From contig JAUXAG010000005.1 of the NCBI GenBank assembly GCA_030614915.1, forward strand, positions 1-64,000: DNA of 64,000 nucleotides, given 5' to 3'. The notes beneath the pieces are model-generated. The model was given only the letters and a program-made list of their open reading frames with translations. It was not told the origin of the DNA and ran no database searches. A program made the position numbers and the translations under genes. The stretch comes from Actinomycetes bacterium. Its GTDB lineage: Bacteria; Planctomycetota; Phycisphaerae; JAACET01. Below are positions 7,919-16,574 of the stretch, piece after piece; within the stretch, counting starts at the first letter, position 1, and each line of letters begins with the position of its first letter.

Positions 7919-8605
7919 CTATTCTTCCATTTGTATGTCTATTCTTATCTTGTCCGCTTCGGATCCGGCAATGTGGTCAGTAAACTTCTCTATAATCGCC
8001 TCGTAATAGCTTATTGCTTCGTCGACTCCGCAATTGAGCCTGATAGGGATACTTATCCACCAATAATCTTCAACTTCCGGATCGGTTTGTATTTCTGGCG
8101 CACCCGGTTTGCAGAAAGGCACCGTTTCCACGGCCAGTTTAATAGTGCTCTGTATTGCTACTCGCAATTGTTCCGAAATTGGCAAATCAGTAGAATAAGG
8201 CTGAGAAATTTCAGTTATGGCTGTCGTAGTTTTTTGTACAACTGTCCAGTATTCACCGAGAGGGTATCTGCTCCAAATACTATCCAAAATATGTTTAAGC
8301 CCTTCTATTACGGGCTCATACTTCGGGGGTCTCCATTCTTCAAAGACAGCTTGCTCAACGAACTGAATGTAAAGGCTTTCCTCTCCCGGCAAGGAAGACA
8401 AGAAACCGCTTAAAAGGTCTGTTTTGTCCTTATCCCTCTCTTCCACCAGAACCTTCAAGGCGGGCGCCAGATTGACGTTATGTTCGAACCACGACTCAAG
8501 TCGGATCTTCCCTCCTTGGAATTCAGCTAGCCGAATCCTTTGCCCAGTAGTCTTGAGAACGTTATCTACTTGATCTATATCTGTGATACTGTCGGTAGCA
8601 ATCAT
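7919..8605 (-). CDS. Conserved-looking protein of unknown function
   Basis: A 228-residue soluble acidic protein that I do not recognise. No signal peptide, membrane segment or nucleotide-binding loop is seen. It has a Trp/Tyr/Pro-rich middle and a VEDYWWISIPIRL segment near residue 180 that looks like a beta strand followed by helices. Its ATG overlaps the stop of the upstream 223-residue gene, and it ends one base before the HEPN-like gene, so the three are surely cotranscribed. The shared motif of FCKPG here and FCAGN in its neighbour, each in a similar position, hints that the two proteins may have related C-terminal halves, but the similarity is too weak to assert. Confidence 0.65.
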   Translation of the reverse strand: MIATDSITDIDQVDNVLKTTGQRIRLAEFQGGKIRLESWFEHNVNLAPALKVLVEERDKDKTDLLSGFLSSLPGEESLYIQFVEQAVFEEWRPPKYEPVIEGLKHILDSIWSRYPLGEYWTVVQKTTTAITEISQPYSTDLPISEQLRVAIQSTIKLAVETVPFCKPGAPEIQTDPEVEDYWWISIPIRLNCGVDEAISYYEAIIEKFTDHIAGSEADKIRIDIQMEE

Positions 8606-9273
8606 TGTGTAATGGCCACTCTCTTGTAAAAGGAACGCCGGTACTCGACTAACTCAGCCACTGCGTCCAGATTTCGCAAGGAATCGTCAATGTCGCTCGA
8701 AAATTTATATTCATAATTGAAGTTGAGTCTAATGGGATTCTCAGGATTTTTCGGTTTCACAATTCCTACCGAGAGGTTACCTGCGCAGAATGGAAATGTG
8801 GCTGCTAAAGCGGGCGACAATTGTTGGGTTTGAAAAGCTTTTCTGCCCCTGGAGTAATCAATGCCTAAATCAGTAAGAAATCGCTCTTCTTCATCGCCAT
8901 TCTCAAAAGACAGATCACAATGGAGATTGATTCCCCCTAATGTCAACGGAGTATACTTCAAGAGTTTACCGAAATAGCTTTTAGTAATCTCTATGATTGG
9001 GCTCTTTACGGGATCTCTTCCAGTTGCATCCGCTGCTTGGTACCGATCCTCTTGCACGAGAAAAGAGTATTTGCCATACGCAATCCGGCTTATTGGTGGT
9101 GTTGAGAAGAACTCCGTAAATGCGTTTTCACCTTCCTTCAACTCTCGGAAGAATGGTTCACTCTTCGGTAAGACGTCGTATTTAACCAAAAAGTCGTGAT
9201 TGAGAATTTGGGGGTTATGCCTACCCACTAAGACGATACTGAATAGTTTCTGAGTTGCTTTAGCCATGACCAA
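8602..9273 (-). CDS. Protein of unknown function, first gene of HEPN cassette
   Basis: A 223-residue protein with no signal peptide or membrane helix, which I do not recognise. It shows alternating beta-strand-like segments (KLFSIVLVGRHN, YGKYSFLVQEDRY, GGINLHCDLSF, RLNFNYEYKF) and ends in a helical, basic tail. It might distantly resemble the sporadic TIGR04255-type families, but I cannot confirm that. The start may be the ATG at 9273 or the next one (MAKATQK) at 9267. A perfect TATAAT lies about 45 bases upstream. Function is unknown; the operon with a HEPN-like protein suggests a defence or toxin-like role as a hypothesis only. Confidence 0.65.
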   Translation of the reverse strand: MVMAKATQKLFSIVLVGRHNPQILNHDFLVKYDVLPKSEPFFRELKEGENAFTEFFSTPPISRIAYGKYSFLVQEDRYQAADATGRDPVKSPIIEITKSYFGKLLKYTPLTLGGINLHCDLSFENGDEEERFLTDLGIDYSRGRKAFQTQQLSPALAATFPFCAGNLSVGIVKPKNPENPIRLNFNYEYKFSSDIDDSLRNLDAVAELVEYRRSFYKRVAITQ

Positions 9274-9317
9274 GTTCGCTTTTTGTTAGTTTAGCCTACC
9301 CGAGACACTATTACACA

Positions 9318-9323
9318 ATTATA
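9318..9323 (-). promoter_or_regulatory. -10 element of the HEPN cassette
   Basis: A perfect TATAAT on the minus strand, about 45 bases before the first gene of the cassette. No good -35 stands at the right distance, so an activator or an atypical promoter is possible. Confidence 0.4.
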
Positions 9324-9481
9324 CGCCAGCCACAAGACTAAAGTTTTAGGAAGTATCGACCAGATTTTACCAGAGCGTGAGGCACAATAGCAGCTTCACA
9401 GAGCCGAGAGAGAGCAAAGGGGAACAGAAAGCTCCTCCGCCCTATAGGCGTTATTCACAGCGCCGCCCATAATTTCCTGAT

Positions 9482-9509
9482 TTGAAAAGTTGGCAGAGTC
9501 GGGCATAAT
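9482..9509 (+). promoter_or_regulatory. Candidate promoter of the PBP4-type gene
   Basis: TTGAAA (9482-9487), a 16-base spacer, then CATAAT (9504-9509); each hexamer is 5/6 to consensus. It lies about 63 bases before the ATG at 9572. Confidence 0.45.
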
Positions 9510-9571
9510 GAAGCCAGGAGAGAAGGGCTCCAGGCTAGTTGGTGGATTGGCCGATGTTGGTATAGTCTCTT

Positions 9572-11026
9572 ATGAAAATGGGCTATTCTCACAGATATTT
9601 GAGTAGCAAGGCCACATTGGCGGCTTTGTGTCTGGCGGTGCTGTTGGCGGGGTCGGTAGCGTTTGGTCAGGATGCGAAACTACAGGCAAAGCTCGACAAG
9701 CTGCTGCGGCACAAGGATGTGTATCCATGGAAGGTCAGTGTACTGGCAGTAGAGGCCAAGACGGGGCGGAGGATTTTTGCCAGCCGAGAGAGTCGTGCTT
9801 TGATCCCGGCCAGTAATATGAAGCTGGTGGTAACGGCCGCGGCCCTGAGCCGATGGGGAGCGGATTATGAGTTCGGCACGCTGTTGGCTCGGCGGGGTAA
9901 TGATATTGTGGTGATCGGCTCAGGCGATCCGGGATTTGCCGAGCCGGCTCTGCAGGTCAAATACGGGCAGGACCCGACCAGTGTGTTTCGCGAGTGGGCT
10001 AAGATAGTCAAAAAGGCGGGGCTGAGCAAAGCAGGCGATATTATTATCGATGACAGCATTTTCGATGGGCAGCTTGTTCATCCGCATTGGCCGAAGAAGC
10101 AGTTGAACCGCTGGTACACGCCCCCGGTGGGGGGATTGAACCTGTGGGAGAACTCGGTGGGCGTGTGCAAGATCAGCCGGGGTTCTGGCAAGTTGAGGCT
10201 GTTGGTGGAGCCGGGGTTGAATTATCGGCCGGAATCCAAGCGGGCGCCCCTGGGACATCGACAGGTAAGTATCAGCGGTGGTCCGGAGGATGGAAAGAAT
10301 TGGACTGGGGGTATTGTTGTCCGCTCAGACAAGCCGGGGGCGACCATGGCAGCTGATCCGGGCGTGTTTTTCGGCTCGGTGTTCCGGGCGGTGCTGGGCA
10401 AAGAGGGGGTCTCGGTGAGCGGGCAGGTGGTTCGTAAGAAGCTCAGCGACGCTGAGGGGAAACTGGATGAGCAGGTGGTAATACTGGCCCGGGCCGGTAC
10501 GAAGCTGACGGATATTATCGAGCGGGCTAACAGGCAGAGCCGAGCGCTGTTCGCTGAGTGCCTGCTCAAGCGGCTGGGTAGCGACGGGCGGAGCTCGGGC
10601 AGCTGGGAAAAGGGCTCGACGGCGGTGGGCAGATTCCTAGCTGAGCAGACGGGGGCGAAGACTGAAGAGTTTGTGATTGCTGACGGCTCAGGTCTGAGCA
10701 GGAAGAATCGTCTGAGTCCAACGGTGCTGGTGGTGGTGCTGAAGTATATGGCCGCTAGGCCCGACGCGGCGGCCTTTCGCCAGAGCCTGGCGATCTGGGG
10801 GTGGAAGGGCACGCTGCGAACACGATCGAACAAATCGGTGCTAGCCAGGAGGGTATTTGCCAAGACCGGTTACATCAGAGGGGTTCGCAGTCTATCGGGG
10901 TATGTCCGCAGCACAAAGGGCAAATTGGTAGCGTTTTCTATTTTGATGAACGAGGTTCCGGACGGAAAAGGCTGGCGGGCCAAGCAACTGCAGCAGGATA
11001 TCTGTGAACTGTTAGTAGGTTATTAA
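9572..11026 (+). CDS. dacB: D-alanyl-D-alanine carboxypeptidase/endopeptidase, PBP4 (S13) family
   Basis: A 484-residue periplasmic penicillin-binding protein that trims D-Ala from, or cuts cross-links in, peptidoglycan. An N-terminal signal peptide ends near GSVAFGQ (residues 27-33). The active-site motifs are SNMK (nucleophile Ser81, Lys84), DGSGLSRKN (the SxN motif, about residues 372-380) and KTG (about residue 431). Length and the long insertion between the first two motifs match the S13 family. The ATG at 9572 or the one two codons later gives the same signal peptide. It begins a plus-strand run of envelope and housekeeping genes. Confidence 0.93.
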   Translation: MKMGYSHRYLSSKATLAALCLAVLLAGSVAFGQDAKLQAKLDKLLRHKDVYPWKVSVLAVEAKTGRRIFASRESRALIPASNMKLVVTAAALSRWGADYEFGTLLARRGNDIVVIGSGDPGFAEPALQVKYGQDPTSVFREWAKIVKKAGLSKAGDIIIDDSIFDGQLVHPHWPKKQLNRWYTPPVGGLNLWENSVGVCKISRGSGKLRLLVEPGLNYRPESKRAPLGHRQVSISGGPEDGKNWTGGIVVRSDKPGATMAADPGVFFGSVFRAVLGKEGVSVSGQVVRKKLSDAEGKLDEQVVILARAGTKLTDIIERANRQSRALFAECLLKRLGSDGRSSGSWEKGSTAVGRFLAEQTGAKTEEFVIADGSGLSRKNRLSPTVLVVVLKYMAARPDAAAFRQSLAIWGWKGTLRTRSNKSVLARRVFAKTGYIRGVRSLSGYVRSTKGKLVAFSILMNEVPDGKGWRAKQLQQDICELLVGY

Positions 11027-11070
11027 GGTGGCGTTTGGGGAGCAGAAAAAAACGTTGGAGGGAACAAGCA

Positions 11071-11505
11071 ATGACCGACGAAGAAATCAAGAGAGCTATA
11101 TGGCAGACAGTGGAAAAGGGGCAGAAGGCTTTTGTCTATACTACGGTGGATGGTAAAGGGTATCCGCGGGGGCGGTACATGGGGGCGGTGATGATCAAGG
11201 ATGGGGTGATGTATATGGCCAGCTTCAGCGAGGCCCGCAAGATCGAGCAGATCAAGGTGAATCCGCGGAGCGAGCTGATCTTCGCGACCCAAGACTACAA
11301 ACAGGTGGCAACTCTGGGGGGCAAGTCGAGGGTTGAAGAGTCACTGGAGCTGAAACGAGCGTTCTGGGAGGCTAATCCCAGTTGTAAGGATTACTTCAGC
11401 GGTTACGACGCTGCGGAGTTTGGGCTGATTGCATTTAGTCCACATTCGGGTGAATACCTGGACCCACAGGTGCAGCACGCGCCTTTTGCGGTGGCTTTAC
11501 CCTAG
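11071..11505 (+). CDS. Pyridoxamine 5'-phosphate oxidase-like flavin-binding protein
   Basis: A 144-residue split-barrel protein of the pyridoxamine 5'-phosphate oxidase-like superfamily: an N-terminal helix, then KAFVYTTVDGKGYPRGRYMGAV, MYMASFSEARKIEQIKVNPRSELIFA and a final helix. Such proteins bind FMN, F420 or heme; the substrate here is unknown. It is not necessarily true PdxH, as it is short and lacks that enzyme's C-terminal region. The ATG at 11071 is preceded by GGAGGGA (11056-11062). It lies between dacB and rnpA, 44 bases after the former and 25 before the latter, so probably in one transcript. Confidence 0.8.
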   Translation: MTDEEIKRAIWQTVEKGQKAFVYTTVDGKGYPRGRYMGAVMIKDGVMYMASFSEARKIEQIKVNPRSELIFATQDYKQVATLGGKSRVEESLELKRAFWEANPSCKDYFSGYDAAEFGLIAFSPHSGEYLDPQVQHAPFAVALP

Positions 11506-11530
11506 GCTGGAGGAGGGGTATAATCGGGCA

Positions 11531-11920
11531 ATGGCCGGCAGCGGGCGAGAGTCTAGATTGGGGCTGAAGCGGCGGCAGCGGATTGTCAGCGGTCGCCGTT
11601 TTTCGCAAATTTACGCCCAGCGGTGCAGTGTGGCGGACTCGGCTTTGATTGTTTATGCGGGGGCCAACGAGCTGGGTTTTTCACGGGTGGGCTTGTCGGT
11701 CTCTCGCAAGAACGGCAACGCGGTGCGGCGGAACCGGATTCGACGGCTTCTGCGGGAGGCCTTTCGGTTGAGCCAGCAGGATATTCCGTCGGGATTTGAC
11801 TATGTGTTGATACCTCGGCAGCCGGTGCGGGATAGTCTGGCCGAATATCAGCAGAGCCTGCTGCACCTGGCGGAAAAGGCTGCTGGGATAGCCGGCAAAT
11901 CCAGCTCAGGGCCGACCTAG
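11531..11920 (+). CDS. rnpA: Ribonuclease P protein component
   Basis: A 129-residue basic protein that helps the RNase P RNA mature tRNA 5' ends. The family signature is clear: LKRRQRIVSGRRFSQIYAQR at the N-terminus, RVGLSVSRKNGNAVRRNRIRR (the RNR motif) centrally and YVLIPRQPV toward the end. The start is the ATG at 11531. In most bacteria rnpA sits between rpmH and yidD/yidC. Here neither rpmH nor yidC is adjacent, and yidD follows only after a sulfatase-fold gene. Confidence 0.93.
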   Translation: MAGSGRESRLGLKRRQRIVSGRRFSQIYAQRCSVADSALIVYAGANELGFSRVGLSVSRKNGNAVRRNRIRRLLREAFRLSQQDIPSGFDYVLIPRQPVRDSLAEYQQSLLHLAEKAAGIAGKSSSGPT

Positions 11921-12044
11921 ACTGATCCTGTCTCCTCAGCAGATTTGTAAAGCAGGTGACTGTCAGTGGGATCTCATAAATAGTTTTTTGCACGGCGTAT
12001 TTTCGGTTACAACATTAGTAGGATGTAAACGGGAGGAATCGGCG

Positions 12045-13565
12045 GTGACACCACGAACCGGCAGGCGCAAGGCGCGGAATCGCACACCGGCGGTGGAGGG
12101 ACCAAGCCGGCAAGCATCAGGCTTCGGCAAAAGCGGTTCGACTGTTCTTCGCGGCTGGAAAGGGTTGGCTTTGCTGGGGGCGGTTTTGTTGGTGGTGGGG
12201 TTGGGCGCATTGTGGTTTTGGCATCGCGAAGACCGGCCTGTGAATATCGTCCTGATTACGCTGGAGTCCGTGCGGCCGGATCATATGGCCTGCTTCGGCG
12301 GGAAGCGCGTAACCTGTCCGAACCTTGACGCCCTGGCCAAAGAGGCAATGCTCTATGACGATTGTCATTCGGTCACCAGCTGGACGCTGTCCGCTCATGC
12401 GAGCCTATTTACCGGTCTGTATCCTAGTGCACATCAGACGAGGAGGCCCCACAGCAAACTGGGCGACTCCTACACTACCGTTGCGGAGGTCCTTTCTGGG
12501 CGGGGATACCAGTGTGCCGGAGTCGTCAGCGGACCGTTCCTGCAAACACAGCACAACCTTCACCAAGGATTCGAGTATTACAACGATTCTCCGAGTGAGC
12601 TGACACAAAAACTCGCCCATGGGGACATCACCAACCCGGAGATGGAACGCCTTCTACGCGATTTTGTGACCAAACGGCGTGATAAGAATAGGCCTTTCTT
12701 TCTTTTTGCCTATTTTTGGGACCCTCATTACGACTATATACCACCGGCGCCCTACAATGAAATGTTTGTGAGCCCTGATTGTGAGCAGATTGACGTTACC
12801 CGATATGAGAGCAGCAAAACGGTGCATGCGAACATCACCGAGGGCCACCTTGAGTATGTAATCTCACAGTACGACGGCGAAATATACTGGACGGACGAGC
12901 ATTTGGGCCGATTCTTCGACCTTCTCAAGGCTGAGGGACTATGGGACAACACGGTCATAATCGTAATGGCTGATCACGGTGAGGAATTCTTCGAGCACGG
13001 AAAGAAAGGGCACAAGAACAATCTTTATGTCGAGAGCGTGCAGGTGCCATTGATTATCAAGTACGCCAAAGGGGGCCCGCAGGGGCGTGATTCGCGGCTG
13101 GTGAGCTTTGTGGACATTTTCCCGACCATTCTGGACTTGACGCACACAACTGCTGCCCCATTTCCGCATCAGGGTCGATCTTTGCTCGAGGCTTCACCGT
13201 CGCCGGAGCGGGCCATCTTCTATGAACTGCTTTCACTTTGGTACCGCAGGAGGCCCGCCGGTCTGGGCGGAGCTCCCAAGGTCCACACGAGAACAGAACA
13301 ATGGTTCGCGATTCGACAAGGCAATGACAAGCTGATCAAGGTAATCAGGCCTGACCGGACGGAGCTCTACAACGTTCGCAAGGACCCCCAGGAGCAGGAG
13401 GACGTTTCGGGTCAGAATTCTGCCCGAACGCAAGAACTGGCTAATAAACTCAAGCAGTGGCAAGAACTAATGCGGGCGGTGGCGGTAACCTATGGGGCTG
13501 GCGGCAAGGCTGAGCTGGACGAGAAACAGCTGGAACGCTTGCGATCCCTGGGGTATGTGCAGTGA
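12045..13565 (+). CDS. Membrane-anchored sulfatase-fold hydrolase with Thr in place of the formylglycine Cys
   Basis: A 506-residue alkaline-phosphatase-superfamily enzyme. A single membrane helix (about residues 40-58) follows a basic N-terminus. The N-terminal metal motif is LITLESVRPDHM, with Glu where Asp is usual. The sulfatase signature CxPSR is replaced by TLSAH, so the nucleophile position is Thr114, as in phospho- or phosphoglycerol transferases, rather than formylglycine. MADHGEEFFEHG and GHKNNLYVE supply the distal metal ligands. It therefore may not be a sulfatase; a phosphate or phospholipid headgroup hydrolase or transferase is possible. The GTG at 12045 is chosen because GGGAGG precedes it by eight bases. 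It separates rnpA from yidD. Confidence 0.82.
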   Translation: MTPRTGRRKARNRTPAVEGPSRQASGFGKSGSTVLRGWKGLALLGAVLLVVGLGALWFWHREDRPVNIVLITLESVRPDHMACFGGKRVTCPNLDALAKEAMLYDDCHSVTSWTLSAHASLFTGLYPSAHQTRRPHSKLGDSYTTVAEVLSGRGYQCAGVVSGPFLQTQHNLHQGFEYYNDSPSELTQKLAHGDITNPEMERLLRDFVTKRRDKNRPFFLFAYFWDPHYDYIPPAPYNEMFVSPDCEQIDVTRYESSKTVHANITEGHLEYVISQYDGEIYWTDEHLGRFFDLLKAEGLWDNTVIIVMADHGEEFFEHGKKGHKNNLYVESVQVPLIIKYAKGGPQGRDSRLVSFVDIFPTILDLTHTTAAPFPHQGRSLLEASPSPERAIFYELLSLWYRRRPAGLGGAPKVHTRTEQWFAIRQGNDKLIKVIRPDRTELYNVRKDPQEQEDVSGQNSARTQELANKLKQWQELMRAVAVTYGAGGKAELDEKQLERLRSLGYVQ

Positions 13566-13640
13566 AGCGAGTTGACTTCGGTGTTTGATTTTTCCGTCAG
13601 CCTGCGACGTGCCAGGTCGGGGAGGCAATTGGCTTCTAGA

Positions 13641-13934
13641 ATGAATAGGTGGACCTCTAGGTTTGTTTTAGAAAGGTTGGTCGACTTATCGACCGGGGCG
13701 TTGGTCGGCATGGCCCGGTTCTACCAGTTGGCGATTTCGCCGTTGCTGGGTGCCCATTGCCGATATACACCCCGTTGCAGCGAATACTTTATTCAATCGG
13801 TGCGTCGGCGCGGCCTTGTACTGGGGACTCTGGGGGGGCTGTGGCGAATTTGCCGCTGCCATCCGTTGGCCAAGGGCGGTTACGACCCGGTGCCGGCGGG
13901 AAAGGGTTGGCAGACAGAAGCAAAGAAGGAATAA
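13641..13934 (+). CDS. yidD: Membrane protein insertion efficiency factor YidD
   Basis: A 97-residue protein with the YidD (DUF37/PF01809) core: [31 protein letters not shown], then the helix and a final [14 protein letters not shown]. YidD is a small amphipathic, membrane-associated helper of YidC-mediated insertion. The ATG at 13641 fits the family length; the frame continues 23 codons upstream to a TTG, which would give an unusual extension. It is followed three bases later by folP. Its usual partner yidC is not in view. Confidence 0.9.
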   Translation: MNRWTSRFVLERLVDLSTGALVGMARFYQLAISPLLGAHCRYTPRCSEYFIQSVRRRGLVLGTLGGLWRICRCHPLAKGGYDPVPAGKGWQTEAKKE

Positions 13935-13937
13935 ACG

Positions 13938-14819
13938 GTGACCACCCAGACGAAGGGGTACGTGATTGAATCTGGCGGCTTGAGGCTGGACCTGAGCGGG
14001 GAGCCTTTGATCATGGCGGTGCTCAATGTTACGCCGGATTCTTTTAGCGATGGCGGCAAATACATTCAGAGGGATGCAGCAGTCAAACGGGGCCTGGAGA
14101 TGATGGCCCAGGGGGCGGATATTATTGACGTGGGTGGCGAATCAACTCGGCCGGGTTCAGAGCCGGTAGAGGCGCAAGAGCAGATCAATCGGGTGATTCC
14201 GGTGATCGAGGAATTGGCCGGGCGAGGCGATAAACCGATATCAATTGATACGAGCAACTCCGCGGTGGCCAGAAGAGCGCTGGCAGCGGGAGCGAGTATG
14301 GTCAACGATGTGAGTGCGGGCCGAGCCGACGAGCAGATGTTCGAGCTGCTGGCAGAGGCTGGTTGCCCGGTGGTGCTGATGCACATGCTTGGGACGCCGG
14401 CGAACATGCAGGTTGAGCCCTGCTATGAAGATGTGGTTGGCGAGATCGCGGCATTTTTGGCCAGGGCTGTCGATAGGGCCATGGCGGCAGGTGTACACCG
14501 GGATCGAGTGATAATCGATCCGGGGATCGGCTTCGGCAAGACGGTCGAGCATAACCTGGAGATTCTGTGCAAACTTGGCGAGCTGACGCGCCTGAACCGG
14601 CCGATTCTGGTGGGTACTTCTCGAAAGAGCTTCATCGGGCGGGTACTGGGCCTGGAATCCCCGGCCCAGCGGATTTGGGGCACGGCAGCGACGGTGGCCT
14701 TGGCTGTGGCCGCCGGTGCGCATATCCTGCGAGTGCACGATGTAGCCCAGATGGGCCAAGTGGCCAGGATGGCTTATGCGGTTAGGCGGGGGCAGATGCC
14801 AAAGAATGCCAGGCATTGA
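13938..14819 (+). CDS. folP: Dihydropteroate synthase
   Basis: A 293-residue TIM-barrel enzyme that condenses p-aminobenzoate with dihydropterin pyrophosphate in folate synthesis. The signature sequences are all present: MAVLNVTPDSFSDGGKY near residues 25-41, IDVGGESTRPGSE near 62-74, and GTSRKSFIGRVLG near 230-242. Translation starts at a GTG (13938), three bases after the yidD stop. Folate supply also feeds the methyl branch of the Wood-Ljungdahl pathway, for which the carbonyl branch is encoded at the right end of the window. Confidence 0.95.
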   Translation: MTTQTKGYVIESGGLRLDLSGEPLIMAVLNVTPDSFSDGGKYIQRDAAVKRGLEMMAQGADIIDVGGESTRPGSEPVEAQEQINRVIPVIEELAGRGDKPISIDTSNSAVARRALAAGASMVNDVSAGRADEQMFELLAEAGCPVVLMHMLGTPANMQVEPCYEDVVGEIAAFLARAVDRAMAAGVHRDRVIIDPGIGFGKTVEHNLEILCKLGELTRLNRPILVGTSRKSFIGRVLGLESPAQRIWGTAATVALAVAAGAHILRVHDVAQMGQVARMAYAVRRGQMPKNARH

Positions 14820-14898
14820 ATTGATTTGTAAGCTTGATATCTGATATTCAGATGGGTATTTATATATAGGGCCGGCGGCTTGATTTGAGGTTTCTCGG

Positions 14899-15894
14899 AT
14901 GGTTAGAAAAGCCTTTATTGTGCTGGGATTGACTATGGTGGCGATAGCGGGGGGCTGCGCTATGAGCGGCATGAGCCGAACCAGTCGAGCCGCGGAGCAC
15001 TATGCCAGTGCAGCCATACTCATGGACGATTTTCAGATAGAGTCGGCTCTGGCGGAGCTGGACAAGGCCATTGCTCTGGACGACAAGATGGTGCTGGCGT
15101 ATTCGGTCAAGGGGGACATATATCGGCTGGAAGGTCGCTACGACGAGGCGGCAGTGTCCTACGAGCGAGCGGTGGAGCTGGACCCGGTTTCCTTTCACGA
15201 CCAGTATTCTCTGGGGCTGGTTTACCAGGTACTGGAGAAGCTGGAGAAAGCGGTGAAGGCTTACTACCGGGCCTGCCTGCTGCAGCCGGAACACTATGAG
15301 GCGAACTTCAATCTCAGTACTTGTTACCTGCAACTGGACAAGCTGGACGAGGCCGAGAAGTACTGCCGGCGGGCGATGGAACTGGACCAGAGCCGGGCCC
15401 AGACCAAGGTCAATATGGGAGTGATCCATGACCTGCGCAAGAACTATGACGAGGCTATCCAATCATACAAGCGGGCTATTGAGCAGGACCCGAGCCAGCC
15501 GGAGGTGTTTGTGAATCTCGGCAGGGTCTATTTGAAACGGCAAAAGTACGTGGCTGCGGAGAAGAATCTGCGGCGGGCAGTGGAACTTGATCCGGACCTG
15601 GCGGTGGCCCGTGAACGGCTGGGGCTGTGCCTTTACCGCCAGCGGAAGTATGAGGCGGCTTTGGCTGAGTATGAGCGAGCACTTGGGCTTGACGGGGCCA
15701 GCGCCGCGGCTCACCTGGGGGCGGGGGTCACGCAGATGGCGATGTATCTGAGAGACAGCAAGCGCGAGGAACTGCGAACGCGAGCGCTTGGACACTGGCG
15801 GCGATCGTTGCAGCTCGATCCGGATCAGCCCAAGCTGCAGGGGATTCTAAACAAGTACAGCGGCTCGGAAGTGAAGGGCGCGGGGGCAGAATAA
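14899..15894 (+). CDS. TPR-repeat lipoprotein
   Basis: A 331-residue protein with a signal peptide and a lipobox ending at Cys20 (AIAGGC), followed by about seven tetratricopeptide repeats (for example ALAELDKAIALDDKMVLAYS, AVSYERAVELDPVSF, AIQSYKRAIEQDPSQPEVFV, AEKNLRRAVELDPDLAVARE). It probably sits at the inner or outer membrane facing the periplasm as a protein-interaction scaffold. The ATG at 14899 has a GAGGTTTC stretch upstream. It resembles PilF/NrfG-like TPR lipoproteins in layout, but no pilus or cytochrome genes are near. Confidence 0.8.
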   Translation: MVRKAFIVLGLTMVAIAGGCAMSGMSRTSRAAEHYASAAILMDDFQIESALAELDKAIALDDKMVLAYSVKGDIYRLEGRYDEAAVSYERAVELDPVSFHDQYSLGLVYQVLEKLEKAVKAYYRACLLQPEHYEANFNLSTCYLQLDKLDEAEKYCRRAMELDQSRAQTKVNMGVIHDLRKNYDEAIQSYKRAIEQDPSQPEVFVNLGRVYLKRQKYVAAEKNLRRAVELDPDLAVARERLGLCLYRQRKYEAALAEYERALGLDGASAAAHLGAGVTQMAMYLRDSKREELRTRALGHWRRSLQLDPDQPKLQGILNKYSGSEVKGAGAE

Positions 15895-15998
15895 GGGATT
15901 TGGGCGAGGAAGTCCCGTAGAAAGCTGCAAGTTTGTCGCGGGGTTCTGTTGAGACTTAGCAGACGATAATCGGTGGGTGGGGTCTTTTTGGTTTCTGG

Positions 15999-16574
15999 CT
16001 AGAGGTACATACTTATCGCATCTGCAACTGCGTTGGCGCACGCTTGCTGTCCTGCTTGGCTCAAGTGTACTTGGTCCTCGGCGAGATACTCATCAGCTTT
16101 GTCAAATACCACCCTATGTAGGTCGTTTATGGGAATATCGTATTTATTCATCAATTCACGGGCTGCTTGGTTGTATTGGTCGATTTCTTCATTTCGAAAT
16201 GACCATGTATCAGTCGTGAAAGGATGGTTGGGATGGACTGGTGTGCTTGTCGCCCAGATCACATATGGTGTTATGTCCCTTAGATCCTTGAGAATGAATT
16301 CGAGGTTGCCAATATATACGTCAATGGGCATCTGTATTGGACGTCTGCCTGGACAATGTCCGCAATCGTGAAGTCCATTGTTCCAGTGAACGATCTTCGG
16401 TTTTCCTAAATCCTCAATCCATCGAGCCAGTGATACTAACGTATAAAGACTGAATTGGCAGTTCTCTTGCGGGCCAACCACTTGTGCTCTGTCTGATAGT
16501 TTATTGATTACAATAGGCTCATAGCTCTGGCGAATCGAATCACCCAATAAAAGGACTTTGGCTAATGTTGACAT
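15999..16574 (-). CDS. SGNH/GDSL-family hydrolase
   Basis: A 191-residue esterase-type protein. Block I is LLLGDSIRQSY (Ser12), block III is HWNNGLHDCG (oxyanion Asn) and block V is DQVHLSQAGQ, where Asp and His of the catalytic set sit. It has no signal peptide, so it should be cytoplasmic. Substrate is unknown; related enzymes deacetylate sugars or lipids. It is transcribed against its neighbours and is visibly more AT-rich than the genes on both sides, so it was probably acquired separately. Confidence 0.82.
   Translation of the reverse strand: MSTLAKVLLLGDSIRQSYEPIVINKLSDRAQVVGPQENCQFSLYTLVSLARWIEDLGKPKIVHWNNGLHDCGHCPGRRPIQMPIDVYIGNLEFILKDLRDITPYVIWATSTPVHPNHPFTTDTWSFRNEEIDQYNQAARELMNKYDIPINDLHRVVFDKADEYLAEDQVHLSQAGQQACANAVADAISMYL

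Larger units (their letters stand above)
9274..9571. other. Divergent intergenic region between HEPN cassette and PBP4 gene
   Basis: This 298-base AT-richer stretch holds no gene that I can support. It carries the -10 of the minus-strand cassette (9318-9323) and a candidate plus-strand promoter (9482-9509). Confidence 0.5.

Noticed and set aside
12045-13565. Plain sulfatase annotation
   Set aside because: The formylglycine Cys/Ser is replaced by Thr114, so sulfatase activity cannot be assumed.
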